Of a stretch of DNA of 64,000 nucleotides, positions 44,385 through 52,805 are shown piece after piece. The position numbers and the translations under genes were made by a program. Numbering within the stretch: the stretch's first letter is position 1; the number at the start of each line of letters is the position of its first letter. Below the pieces are notes generated by a model that worked only from the letters and a program-made list of their open reading frames with translations, ran no database searches and was not told where the DNA came from. Origin of the DNA: Vibrio vulnificus NBRC 15645 = ATCC 27562 (GTDB lineage: Bacteria; Pseudomonadota; Gammaproteobacteria; Enterobacterales; Vibrionaceae); contig NZ_CP012882.1 in the NCBI RefSeq assembly GCF_002224265.1, positions 868,001 through 932,000 of the forward strand, read 5' to 3'.

Positions 44385-45711
44385 AACTTATTCAGATTAC
44401 GATGTTGTAGTGGTCGGTGGTGGCACATCTGGTGTTGCAGCGGCGCTGTCAGCGGCAAGACAGGGCTTGAAGGTTGCCTTGCTAGAAAAGCGCATCGCAC
44501 TTACTGGCACGCAAGCCAACGCGATGGTCACACCGTTTATGCCTTCTCATGTCCATGGTTCACAAACTGCTGATCTATTGACAGAACGCTATCATCAAAT
44601 GATGGAAGGGAAAGGCAGGTTAACACTTCCTGGAAAAATGGAGCTTTACTCGCCAGAGTCTTTCAAGTTACTCAATGACCAAGTACTACGTGAGTTTGGT
44701 GTAGAGATCTTTTACGACGCGACGTTGGTAAGCACAAAGACCGAACTAGGGAACATCGAATCCGTTACGGCTTTGATTTTTGATGATTTCTACGCATTTG
44801 AAGCGAAACACTTTATCGATGCTTCGGGTGATGCGCTACTTTCACGTTTTGCAGGTGCGAAGACAGAGAAGGGCGATAAAGATGGCACTCGCCAATCGGT
44901 ATCCTTCCGCTTTGAAGTAACGAATATTGACTTCGCTCGTCTGCGTCATTATCTGAAAGAGGCCAATTACAGCTTCTGTGACCCAAGCGACGCCACGTTT
45001 ATGGAGTTCGTCCATGTTCCGGGTGTTGCTGCGTGTGGGGCTTTATTAGACGTCTTCCAAACGGCGATTGAAGCGGGTGAGATGACACCAGAGATCGCTC
45101 GATACATTCAAGGTTTCTCAATGCCGGGTAAGCCAAACACTTTGTCATTTAATAACCCGCAAATGCCAAACCTTGGCAATATTGAGGATCCTAAAACGTT
45201 TTCTGAATACGTCCGTTATGGTCGTGGCATGCAGCATCAGTTGTTAGCGTTTTTAAATCGACATATCCCGGGTTTCGAGGATGCTTTCATCTCTCAAGAA
45301 GCCAACATGTTAGGTGTCCGCGAATCAAACCGTGTGATGGGTAAATACATTATGACGGGTAGCGATTATGCCGCTCGACGTAAGTTTGAAGATGGCGTTG
45401 CGCGTGGAGATTGGTACATCGACATCCATAGCGATGATCTTGAAGTCGAAGATGAATCGTTCAAAAAGAAATACGACAAGGGTGAGTACTACGAAATCCC
45501 ATATCGTTCGTTGGTTTGTGCAGAAGTAAGCAATTTGATTTTTGTTGGTCGCATCATCTCTTGTGATTTCAAGATGCAATCCAGCATTCGAATTCAGCAT
45601 ACGTGCCGAGATATGGGGGATGCAGCAGGGCGAGCATGCGCATTGGCTAAGCAGCTTAATGTGGCGTTAAACGCTTTAGATGGCTCACTATTAAAACAGG
45701 GGGCATGCTAA
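44371..45711 (+). CDS. FAD-dependent oxidoreductase (FAD_oxidored family)
   Basis: This 446-residue flavoprotein starts at ATG 44371 with GGAGG upstream. The N-terminal dinucleotide motif VVVVGGGTSGVAAALSAARQG binds FAD, and a second motif FIDASGDALLSRFAGA is typical of the PF12831 group. The C-terminal end has RISCDFKMQSSIRIQHTCRDMGDAAGRA. Such enzymes oxidise small organic acids or modify ring compounds. It is in the operon between the HExxH gene (14-base overlap) and the DUF4127 gene, which begins at the base right after its stop. The electron acceptor and substrate are unknown. Confidence 0.87.
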   Translation: MTPTKTYSDYDVVVVGGGTSGVAAALSAARQGLKVALLEKRIALTGTQANAMVTPFMPSHVHGSQTADLLTERYHQMMEGKGRLTLPGKMELYSPESFKLLNDQVLREFGVEIFYDATLVSTKTELGNIESVTALIFDDFYAFEAKHFIDASGDALLSRFAGAKTEKGDKDGTRQSVSFRFEVTNIDFARLRHYLKEANYSFCDPSDATFMEFVHVPGVAACGALLDVFQTAIEAGEMTPEIARYIQGFSMPGKPNTLSFNNPQMPNLGNIEDPKTFSEYVRYGRGMQHQLLAFLNRHIPGFEDAFISQEANMLGVRESNRVMGKYIMTGSDYAARRKFEDGVARGDWYIDIHSDDLEVEDESFKKKYDKGEYYEIPYRSLVCAEVSNLIFVGRIISCDFKMQSSIRIQHTCRDMGDAAGRACALAKQLNVALNALDGSLLKQGAC

Positions 45712-47226
45712 ATGAAGACCTTGTTTATTCCTTTAGATGAGCGTCCGTGCAACTACCTCTATCCGCAGTACATTGCCGAGACATCAGACATTGAACTGAT
45801 TACACCGAGCATGGAGCAATTGAGCTGCAAAAAACAAGCGGCGAACACAGATGCTTTGTGGAACTTCATGTTTGAAAACATTGAAGGGGCAGACAACGTC
45901 GTATTGTCGATGGACATGATGATGTATGGCGGTCTGATCCCTTCAAGACTTCATTATCTAGCGATGGAAGATGTTGCTCGCTTTGAAGATAACCTTCGCA
46001 AGCTAAAGCGCATCAATCCATCAGCAAAGATTTATGCTTATAACTGCATTATGCGCTGTCCTAGTTACAGCAGCAGTGATGAAGAGCCGGAGTATTACGA
46101 TCAATATGGTCATGAAATTTTCCGTCGCAAGTACCTACAAGATAAGCAAGAACGTGAAGAGTTGTCTGAAGAAGAACAAGCAGACTTAGCCCCTTTGGAG
46201 CACTTCGTTCCCGCTGATATCCTGACTGATTTTGAATCTCGTAGAGCATTCAATTTACAGGTGAACTTGGTTGTCGCACAGTTAGTGAAAGAAAAGGTAC
46301 TCGACTTTTTAGTGATTCCGCAAGATGACTCAAGCCCGTTTGGTTATACGGCAATTGACCAACAGAAAGTGATTGCGTTTATAGAGCAAGAGTCTCTGTC
46401 CTTCGATATTGCGATTTATCCTGGCGCGGATGAAGTTGGCGTGACGTTATTGTCTCGTGCTTACAACGAATTCAAACAGCGTAAACCGAAGATTTATCCT
46501 TTCTATGCATCGACACTAGGCCCTCAGATCGTTCCTTTGTATGAAGATCGTCCGATGAACGAGTCAGTGAAATCTCATATCCGAGCGGCTGGTGGCATAT
46601 GGTGCGACAACAGTGCAGAAGCAGACTATGTGCTTGCGATTAACTCGCCGGGCAAGTTCATGCAAGAAGCGGCGAAACAGTCCCAGAAAGATCTCACTTA
46701 CAGCTCTGGACGAAACCTTTCTGATTTTGCACTACGAATCAGTGAGTACATTGAATCTGGAAAGCCGGTCATGGTGGCTGACTGCGCCTTTGCTAACGGT
46801 GGCGACCTAGAGCTGGTGAGTTTTCTCGATAAGCTTCAAGTGCTTGATAAACTTGTCTCTTACAAAGGCTGGAACACCAACTGTAATACGCTCGGAACGA
46901 CATTAGGGGCAGGCATGATTGCCGATGTTTTGAATGCCGCCACGGTAAGAAACCTCTGTTATCACGTGCTTGAGGATGCATGCTACCAGTCAGCTGTGCG
47001 AAGCCAATTATTGGAAAAATACTTCGGTGACGCAGCGTTTGGTCACACCAACTATGCAGATCAAGAGGTCGAGCAAGCTATGGTATTTGCTCAGCAAGCA
47101 TTACAAGCGCAATACCAACGTCTTACTGCAAACTCATTACCGCAAGACATTGAACTAACGGCATTTTCACCTTGGCAACGCACCTTTGAAATTGGTTTGA
47201 ATTTAAAGGTGAATCGTGATGCATGA
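45712..47226 (+). CDS. DUF4127 family protein
   Basis: This 504-residue soluble protein of a family with no established function starts with the characteristic FIPLDERPCNYLYPQYIAE and contains VLSMDMMMYGGLIPSRLHY and IPQDDSSPFGYTAIDQQ, all typical of the family. It begins immediately after the FAD oxidoreductase stop and overlaps the RpiR regulator by 8 bases, so translation is coupled on both sides. Its place in a mannoside operon suggests a carbohydrate-related enzyme, but no catalytic residues can be assigned. It is a prime candidate for new chemistry. Confidence 0.88.
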   Translation: MKTLFIPLDERPCNYLYPQYIAETSDIELITPSMEQLSCKKQAANTDALWNFMFENIEGADNVVLSMDMMMYGGLIPSRLHYLAMEDVARFEDNLRKLKRINPSAKIYAYNCIMRCPSYSSSDEEPEYYDQYGHEIFRRKYLQDKQEREELSEEEQADLAPLEHFVPADILTDFESRRAFNLQVNLVVAQLVKEKVLDFLVIPQDDSSPFGYTAIDQQKVIAFIEQESLSFDIAIYPGADEVGVTLLSRAYNEFKQRKPKIYPFYASTLGPQIVPLYEDRPMNESVKSHIRAAGGIWCDNSAEADYVLAINSPGKFMQEAAKQSQKDLTYSSGRNLSDFALRISEYIESGKPVMVADCAFANGGDLELVSFLDKLQVLDKLVSYKGWNTNCNTLGTTLGAGMIADVLNAATVRNLCYHVLEDACYQSAVRSQLLEKYFGDAAFGHTNYADQEVEQAMVFAQQALQAQYQRLTANSLPQDIELTAFSPWQRTFEIGLNLKVNRDA

Positions 47227-47971
47227 ATCCACGCCACTGCTTGCTACGTTACGTTTAATTAAGCCGGGTTTGAGCCCAGCATTGACTCAACTTGCGGAAT
47301 TTATCGAAGACAACTTGTCATCAGTATCAAGAATGACAGTCACAGAGCTTGCGGAAGTTGCAGATGTTAGCGTTTCTAGTGTTAGCCGTTTAAGCCGCGA
47401 ATTGGGCTACCGCAATTACGGTGACTTTAAGATGGCTGCTCACTCTTCTATTTCCTTTGTTCCCAATGTGAACAGTGGGGCAGAAGTCGATGTGTTAGAT
47501 GAAGCTGAGCAGTTGTTCTCTCTCACTAAAGATCTATTGCGTGACTTTAACTTTGATGAGTTTGGAGCATATTTGCGTCGTAGCAAAGGCGTGTTCGTGG
47601 CTGGTGAAAATACATCGTTAACTCAACTGTTTACCGATGCTTGTCTAAATCACGGTAAACGCGTCGTGCCTTTAACAAGCACCGCGCACTGTGAAGCAAT
47701 TCAGCCAGAGGTTACGTACAAAGACATCTTTATGTTCATCTCCGATTGTCCGCCTAGTGCAGAATGGCTATCGGTACTCCAAGGTCTATCGCAAAGTGAT
47801 TGCGTAACCATTGCTGTCTCTCCGATAGTGCCCGAAGCACTTGGCCAAACGTATCTGGATTATTGGGTTCCTATTATCGGTGAAGGGAGTTCAACCTTTT
47901 CCAGAATCAACACATTACTGACGTTAGAAGTGCTTACTCAGCAACTCAACCTAGATACCAACGTCAACTAA
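47219..47971 (+). CDS. RpiR/MurR-family transcriptional regulator
   Basis: This 250-residue regulator (ATG 47219) has an N-terminal RpiR helix-turn-helix (MTVTELAEVADVSVSSVSRLSRELGYRNYGDFKMA) and a C-terminal SIS sugar-phosphate-binding domain (about 105-240). RpiR proteins respond to phosphosugars such as MurNAc-6-P, GlcN-6-P or ManNAc-6-P. Placed last in the operon with an 8-base overlap, it is likely the local repressor that senses an intermediate of the pathway. Confidence 0.88.
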   Translation: MHESTPLLATLRLIKPGLSPALTQLAEFIEDNLSSVSRMTVTELAEVADVSVSSVSRLSRELGYRNYGDFKMAAHSSISFVPNVNSGAEVDVLDEAEQLFSLTKDLLRDFNFDEFGAYLRRSKGVFVAGENTSLTQLFTDACLNHGKRVVPLTSTAHCEAIQPEVTYKDIFMFISDCPPSAEWLSVLQGLSQSDCVTIAVSPIVPEALGQTYLDYWVPIIGEGSSTFSRINTLLTLEVLTQQLNLDTNVN

Positions 47972-48198
47972 TCACGGAGCGTTGTAGCCATTGTCGTTAC
48001 GGCGCTCGTATTTACAACACTGGCACGCTGGCTTCTTCTCGCTAAGTCTCAGTTAAATAGTTCGGATTGATGATTAAAACCTATCGCCTTCAGCAAAGAA
48101 GGTGAGGGACTTTTGCATCCTGAGTTTGGCTCGTCACCTATTTAATGACGCTAGAAGCGAAGTTTTAGCGACTCAGATTCTCTGTGCAGGAACAAGAA

Positions 48199-49410
48199 AT
48201 GGCGCAAACCGTAATAACGAAATCGAGATTCTTCAAACTCAAAAATACGATTCAGAACTACGTTTGGGGAAGCCCAACACTCTTACCTCAATTGTTCTCT
48301 TTCAATAATGATAAATCTATCTCTATTGCTGAGCTTTGGATGGGAGCAAACTCGGGAGGATGCTCATTAGCTCTGATAGATGATCATGACGTGCTGCTTT
48401 CTGACTTGATTGAACAAGATAAGTCCTCATTCCTATCAGAAAAAACAGCCTTAGAGTTTGGTGAACTCCCATACTTGTTAAAAGTGCTGACAGCAGAACG
48501 TGCGTTATCCATTCAAGTTCACCCAGATAAACCCTCAGCTCAAATCGGTTATCAGCGTGAGCAAGAAGCAGGTATCAAGCTGAGTGACTTCAATCGAAAC
48601 TATAAAGATCCAAACCACAAACCGGAGCTTGTTTATGCGCTTGGTAACTTTCAGGCGATGAACGGCTTTCGCCAGTACAAAGAGATTCTAACTTTGTTCA
48701 CTCGCGTCGATGTTTCTGTCTTACGCGACTTGATGTTAGCCTTTGAAAAAAATCAAACTGCACAAGGGCTTGAGGCTTTTTTTGTTGCACTGCTGCAGTT
48801 GGAAAATGACCAGAAACAACAGGCCATCAGAGAACTTGCTCAAAAGTCAGAAAGCTTTATCGGCGAGGAAACGTTTGAGTTGGTTCTCTCTCTCATTGAG
48901 CAATACCCTGAAGATGTTGGTGTGTTCTCACCTTTGTTTTTAAATGTGATTACCTTACAGCCCGGTCAAAGTATGTACTTAACAGCAAGAACACCACATG
49001 CCTACATAAAGGGCGCTTGTATAGAGATCATGGCTAACTCAGATAATGTGCTGCGCGCGGGCCTTACCAGCAAGCATATCGACATCACTGAGTTAGTAAG
49101 CTGCACGAGTTTTGAACCGAAACCGTTTGATACTTTGTTGTTAGAGCCAGAGAAACATGAGGGGCGATCATACTACCCAGTCACTGTTGATGATTTTGCA
49201 TTGGAAGTCATTGAGCAAGAAGCCCAAGAAGTCGCGATTGAAGTTTCCAGTGCTGAAATCATCTTGGCATTGGAGGGAGATACGGTGCTATGCGACAGTT
49301 CTGGGCAGGCTATAACCTTGCAACTTGGGGAGTCAGCGTTTGTTCCGGCGTACACGAAAAGTTATAAGATTCGCTCCAAAGGTAAAGTGATACGAGCGTT
49401 TAACCGTTAG
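48199..49410 (+). CDS. manA: Mannose-6-phosphate isomerase, class I
   Basis: This 403-residue zinc enzyme converts mannose-6-phosphate to fructose-6-phosphate. The start is ATG 48199 (MAQTVITKSRFFKLKN), with AGGAACA before it. The type I cupin features are clear: NYVWGSPTLL, IAELWMGANSGG, the metal motif SIQVHPDKPSAQIGY, and DPNHKPELVYAL. It lies 227 bases after the RpiR gene and on the same strand, probably with its own promoter, and closes the mannose branch of the cargo. The following IS begins 29 bases after its stop and cuts its terminator. Confidence 0.93.
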   Translation: MAQTVITKSRFFKLKNTIQNYVWGSPTLLPQLFSFNNDKSISIAELWMGANSGGCSLALIDDHDVLLSDLIEQDKSSFLSEKTALEFGELPYLLKVLTAERALSIQVHPDKPSAQIGYQREQEAGIKLSDFNRNYKDPNHKPELVYALGNFQAMNGFRQYKEILTLFTRVDVSVLRDLMLAFEKNQTAQGLEAFFVALLQLENDQKQQAIRELAQKSESFIGEETFELVLSLIEQYPEDVGVFSPLFLNVITLQPGQSMYLTARTPHAYIKGACIEIMANSDNVLRAGLTSKHIDITELVSCTSFEPKPFDTLLLEPEKHEGRSYYPVTVDDFALEVIEQEAQEVAIEVSSAEIILALEGDTVLCDSSGQAITLQLGESAFVPAYTKSYKIRSKGKVIRAFNR

Positions 49411-49421
49411 TTTGAACCAAA

Positions 49422-49439
49422 AAGCCCGAGCATAAACTC
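49422..49439 (+). terminator. Left half of the manA terminator, cut by the IS
   Basis: AAAGCCCGAGCATAAACTC reads as the first arm, loop and start of the second arm of a terminator whose completion (GGGCTTT) is missing because the IS begins at 49440. Confidence 0.6.
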
Positions 49440-49490
49440 GCAATGTAGATCAGATAAGGACCGGTTGACCGATCCTTCTACTGAGAGATA

Positions 49491-49523
49491 ATCGGAAGCC
49501 TGTATCTAAGCTTCCGATTTTTT
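49491..49523 (+). terminator. Terminator at the left end of the IS
   Basis: The 9-bp stem ATCGGAAGC / GCTTCCGAT is followed by T residues directly before the transposase start at 49524. Many IS elements use such a structure to limit transcription entering from outside. Confidence 0.8.
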
Positions 49524-50861
49524 ATGTCTATCCAAAACTGTTTTGCCGATTTCCTCGAAGAAAATCCTGTTGATGTAGCTCAACTCACTACTTTCTCTGA
49601 ACATATTCCAGATTAGTGGATTGTTAAGGCGGCCAGTCTTTCTGATAAAGCGACTATTCGTCGACGTCGATTACCAAGTGACATGGTCTTGTGGTTAATT
49701 GTCGGCATGACCTTCTTTCGTAATGAACCTATTGCCGAAGTTGCACGAAGAATGAATGTCTGTACGGATGGCTTAGCTGATGAAGAGTTATTAGCAAAAA
49801 GTGCTTTAACTCAGGCAAGACAACGTTTAGGTAGAGCAGCACCAGAGTGGTTGTTTAAACAATGTGGGCGGACGTGGGGTCTTGAACGATACCGTGATGA
49901 TACGTGGCAAGGATTACAAGTTTTTGCTGTAGACGGAGCTCTTTTTCGAACCGCGGATACACCCGAACTTAGAGAGCACTTTGGTTCAGGTAATACCTCT
50001 AGCAACAGACAGACACCGCATCCAGTGCTAAGAGTTGTGACCATAATGAATGTCCGCTCTCATGTCATCGCTGATGCCGCCATAAGTCCCTATCGGCGTG
50101 GTGAAATCCCACTTGCTATGCCCTTCATCGACTCTTTGCCAGATAACTCTGTGACGTTACTAGATAAAGGGTTTTACGGTGCAGACTTACTTCTCTCTCT
50201 TCAAAATAGCGGTATTAATAGACATTGGTTGAGACCAGCAAGGAAGGGGTTGAAATACACTCTTTTAGATGAAGAAGAAAGTAATGACATGGTCATCGAA
50301 ATGAACGTCTCACCGCAAGCTCGCAAAAAGAATCCTAGTTTACCTGAAAAATGGCAAGTCAGAGCGGTGACCTATGAAGTACAAGGTAAGCAGAAAACTG
50401 TTTTTACCTCCCTTCCTAGGACAAACTACGACGCGAAAGCGGTAGCTGAGCTTTATCACGAACGTTGGGAAATCGAATTAGGTTATCGTGATATCAAAAG
50501 CTCAATGCAACACAATGCCTTAGTATTACGTAGTAAAACAGTAGACCTTGCTTATCAAGAACTCTGGGGGCTGTTGCTTGGTTATAACTTAGTAAGACGT
50601 GAAGCGAGTCAGGCAGCAGTTGAGCATGGAAGAATGCCGAATGAAATTAGCTTTAAATACGCTTGTCAGTTTATAGCGAGTCAACTGAAAGTGATGAGTA
50701 AAGCGTTGTCGCTAGGTAATACACCTAAGCGTTTAAAGAGTCTCAGGGGAGACTTATCAATCCTCTTTATAGACAAACGCCCTAAGCCTAATCGGCCTAG
50801 GGCGGTAAAAATGTCAAAGACTCGCTACCCAGTTAATCGCAAAGCAGCTCCGCTTAAGTGA
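49524..50861 (+). pseudogene. IS4-family transposase with an in-frame amber codon
   Basis: The full frame would give a 445-residue DDE transposase beginning MSIQNCFADFLEENPVD. Codon 31 is TAG (49614-49616), between HIPD and WIVKAASL; a single G-to-T change from GAG (Glu) would explain it. Downstream the frame is intact, with catalytic Asp residues in VDGALFRT and LLDKGFYGAD and the Y-(2)-R-(3)-E-(6)-K signature (YHERWEIELGYRDIK). A shorter protein from an internal ATG at 49683 (392 residues) is possible and retains all catalytic residues, but lacks the N terminus needed for end binding in related transposases. Confidence 0.9.
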
Positions 50862-50871
50862 ACTACATTGC

Positions 50872-50880
50872 GCAAATGGC
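50872..50880. repeat. Right target-site duplication of the composite transposon
   Basis: GCAAATGGC follows the IS right end directly and matches 31433-31441 exactly. Confidence 0.85.
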
Positions 50881-50911
50881 GAGGCTTAGATGTTATCGCT
50901 GAAGCGGTGGC

Positions 50912-51226
50912 TTATTTCTTGCCACTTGCTTGCTTGTCTTCTTCGGTTAGTTCGCGAATACGACGGCTGATGTCACGGCGTGCTTTAGAAATTTCTGCAC
51001 TTTTGATGATGTGGTCATCAACGCGATCTTCGTAATCGGCTTTCATGTTTTTAATAATGGTCATGATCTCATCTTGAGACATGTTTGGCTTGATGTAGTC
51101 CAGTAGGTTCTCAAGTAGCTCAACACGCTTACGGTTATCGCGAACTTTCTTTTCATTGTCTAGTAGTTCACGTTTCAATTTGTTCTTGCGGCGCGCCTGA
51201 GAAACAATTTCAAATACGGTATTCAT
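50912..51226 (-). CDS. yeeX: DUF496 family protein (YeeX-like)
   Basis: This 104-residue, highly charged, helical protein matches E. coli YeeX along its length ([27 protein letters not shown], then LDYIKPNMS and [14 protein letters not shown]). It is cytoplasmic and has no known function. Its natural terminator, just after the stop, was split by the composite transposon: one arm is at 50872 onward and the other remains at 31422-31441. Transcripts from this gene may now read into the IS antisense strand. Confidence 0.9.
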   Translation of the reverse strand: MNTVFEIVSQARRKNKLKRELLDNEKKVRDNRKRVELLENLLDYIKPNMSQDEIMTIIKNMKADYEDRVDDHIIKSAEISKARRDISRRIRELTEEDKQASGKK

Positions 51227-51495
51227 AGGTCCCTTACCTTCAATAAAAGTGAATGATAAATTGCAAAATAACTTCAGGATGCGTGTTTGATCATTCTTAT
51301 CAGCATCTTGAAGTGACTCTCGAACATACCCTGCAGAGATTAAAGCACATCATACATACTCATAACAGTCTTTAGATCAATCGAATGCTTGTCTGGTCAA
51401 GAAAAAACCACTTCAAAGCAAGGCAATTGTCTTTCTGACCCATAAAGAGATATTATCTGCGCCAACTTAGTAAACCTGCATGATAGACAAGTAGT

Positions 51496-51705
51496 ATGAA
51501 GTCCGATGGTTCCCAACTTGATGAGCAAATCTTCGATGAGCAAGTGCCCAAAGAGTGCCCCAAAACCAGCTTCAAGCTCAAATCTGCTTACATCGATGAA
51601 CGAGTGAAGCTCGAAACCATCGAAGTCGAATTGAATCGTTCCAAAATTGTCGTTGTGGATGAAAACGGCAAATTGACCAAGTTCACTCTCATACCCGAGC
51701 ATTAA
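51496..51705 (+). CDS. Small hypothetical protein
   Basis: This 69-residue acidic-to-basic soluble protein has a beta-rich C-terminal part ([33 protein letters not shown]). The ribosome site is weak. Codon usage looks coding, and it is on the same strand as yceH 65 bases downstream. No family is recognised; it may be a genuine small gene. Confidence 0.5.
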   Translation: MKSDGSQLDEQIFDEQVPKECPKTSFKLKSAYIDERVKLETIEVELNRSKIVVVDENGKLTKFTLIPEH

Positions 51706-51770
51706 CCCGTTGCAATGTGGGGTTAGAAACGTGCTATGGTGAAGCAAGAAAATTTATAAGGAGAAGCAAC

Positions 51771-52433
51771 ATGAGAACTGAGTTGACCCCCATTGAAGCC
51801 CGTGTCATTGGTTGTTTAATCGAAAAAGAAGTCACGACGCCAGACCAATATCCATTGAGCTTAAATGCACTGACCAATGCTTGTAATCAGAAGAGTAATC
51901 GCGAGCCTGTGATGTCCTTGTCGGAATCCGAGGTTCTTGATGCTGTCGACCAACTGATTTCTCGTCGTCTAGTCAGTGATGAAAGTGGTTTTAATAGCCG
52001 TGTGAGCAAATATCAACATCGATTCTGCAATACGGAATTTGGTGATCTCAAGTTGTCTGCGCAAGAAAAAGGCATTGTTTGTTGTATGCTGCTGCGTGGG
52101 CCACAAACACCGGGAGAGTTGAGAACGCGCACCAATCGTTTGGCGACTTTCGCAGATGTTAAAGAAGTCGAAAGCGCACTAGATAAGTTGGCGAGCGAAG
52201 AGCGTGGGCAACTTGTGGTTAAGCTACCTATTGAGCCTGGTAAGCGTGAATCACGTTATATGCATCAGTTCTGTGGCGAAGTGGATCTCGATGCATTTCA
52301 AGGTTCGGCTCTAATGACACCATCCAGTGCTGCGCAGTTTGATGATGAGCGTGTTGCTCATTTAGAAGCAGAAGTGGAGGCATTGAAGCAAGAGCTTGCT
52401 GAACTGAAGTCACTTGTGAACTCACTTCTCTAA
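51771..52433 (+). CDS. yceH: YceH family (DUF480) protein
   Basis: This 220-residue protein starts at ATG 51771 with AAGGAG upstream. Two winged-helix-like units ([41 protein letters not shown], then [27 protein letters not shown]) are diagnostic of DUF480, and a short C-terminal coiled coil follows (about 190-220). The biochemical role is unknown. Its last base is shared with the start of the next gene (TAATG), indicating coupling. Confidence 0.92.
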   Translation: MRTELTPIEARVIGCLIEKEVTTPDQYPLSLNALTNACNQKSNREPVMSLSESEVLDAVDQLISRRLVSDESGFNSRVSKYQHRFCNTEFGDLKLSAQEKGIVCCMLLRGPQTPGELRTRTNRLATFADVKEVESALDKLASEERGQLVVKLPIEPGKRESRYMHQFCGEVDLDAFQGSALMTPSSAAQFDDERVAHLEAEVEALKQELAELKSLVNSLL

Positions 52434-52729
52434 TGTCTCTTCCTACACCGTGCCCTGATTGGTCCGTTTATCTGATCAGGACACGACTTAACGCGCTCTA
52501 TTGCGGCATCAGCAATAATGTAGAGCGACGCTTTTGTATGCACCAACAAGGCAAAGGGGCAAAAGCGCTGAAAGGCAAAGGCCCATTAGAATTGGTTTGG
52601 AGTGTACCTGTGGGCAGCAAAAGTATGGCGCTGAAACTAGAGCGCCACATCAAAACTTTGCGCAAACAAGATAAAGAGCGCCTAGTAAAAGGTGATCTAT
52701 TACTGCAATTAGATAAATTTTGCGATTGA
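52433..52729 (+). CDS. GIY-YIG nuclease-family protein (UPF0213, YhbQ-like)
   Basis: This 98-residue single-domain GIY-YIG protein has the motif tract WSVYLIRTRLNALYCGIS, then an Arg in NNVERRFCMHQ and the C-terminal GAKALKGKGPLELVWS. Stand-alone members are thought to act in DNA maintenance. It is translationally coupled to yceH by a one-base overlap. Confidence 0.9.
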   Translation: MSLPTPCPDWSVYLIRTRLNALYCGISNNVERRFCMHQQGKGAKALKGKGPLELVWSVPVGSKSMALKLERHIKTLRKQDKERLVKGDLLLQLDKFCD

Positions 52730-52805
52730 TATCATTAATCTGAATGTAATTTTGTTAAGTCTTTACTAATATTTAGACGGCAAATAACTACAAGGATTGA
52801 ATACA

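Larger units (their letters stand above)
31442..50871. mobile_element. 19.4-kb composite transposon with inverted IS4-family ends
   Basis: Two copies of one IS4-family element lie in inverted orientation at the outer edges: a 345-bp remnant (31442-31786) and a 1,432-bp complete copy (49440-50871). Both outer ends are the same IS end (GCAATGTAGTTCAC), and each is flanked by the same 9-bp sequence GCAAATGGC. Inner ends have no such duplication. The outer duplication means the whole segment inserted as one unit. Cargo is about 17.6 kb of carbohydrate-related genes. Joining the flanks with one copy of the 9-mer restores a terminator hairpin next to the DUF496 gene. Confidence 0.85.
49440..50871 (+). 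mobile_element. IS4-family insertion sequence, complete length
   Basis: This 1,432-bp element has imperfect terminal inverted repeats: left GCAATGTAGATCA and right (inverted) GCAATGTAGTTCA, with partial matches continuing inward. It carries one transposase frame with the IS4 signature, and a terminator at its left end that blocks incoming transcription. The 9-bp duplication is found only outside the right end here; its partner lies outside the truncated copy at 31433. The transposase frame is interrupted by an amber codon, so movement may have stopped. Confidence 0.9.

Noticed and set aside
49683..50861. Transposase as an intact 392-residue gene starting at 49683
   Set aside because: The upstream frame from 49524 continues directly into it, apart from one TAG, and starts right behind the IS leader terminator. 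The longer, interrupted gene explains the sequence better.
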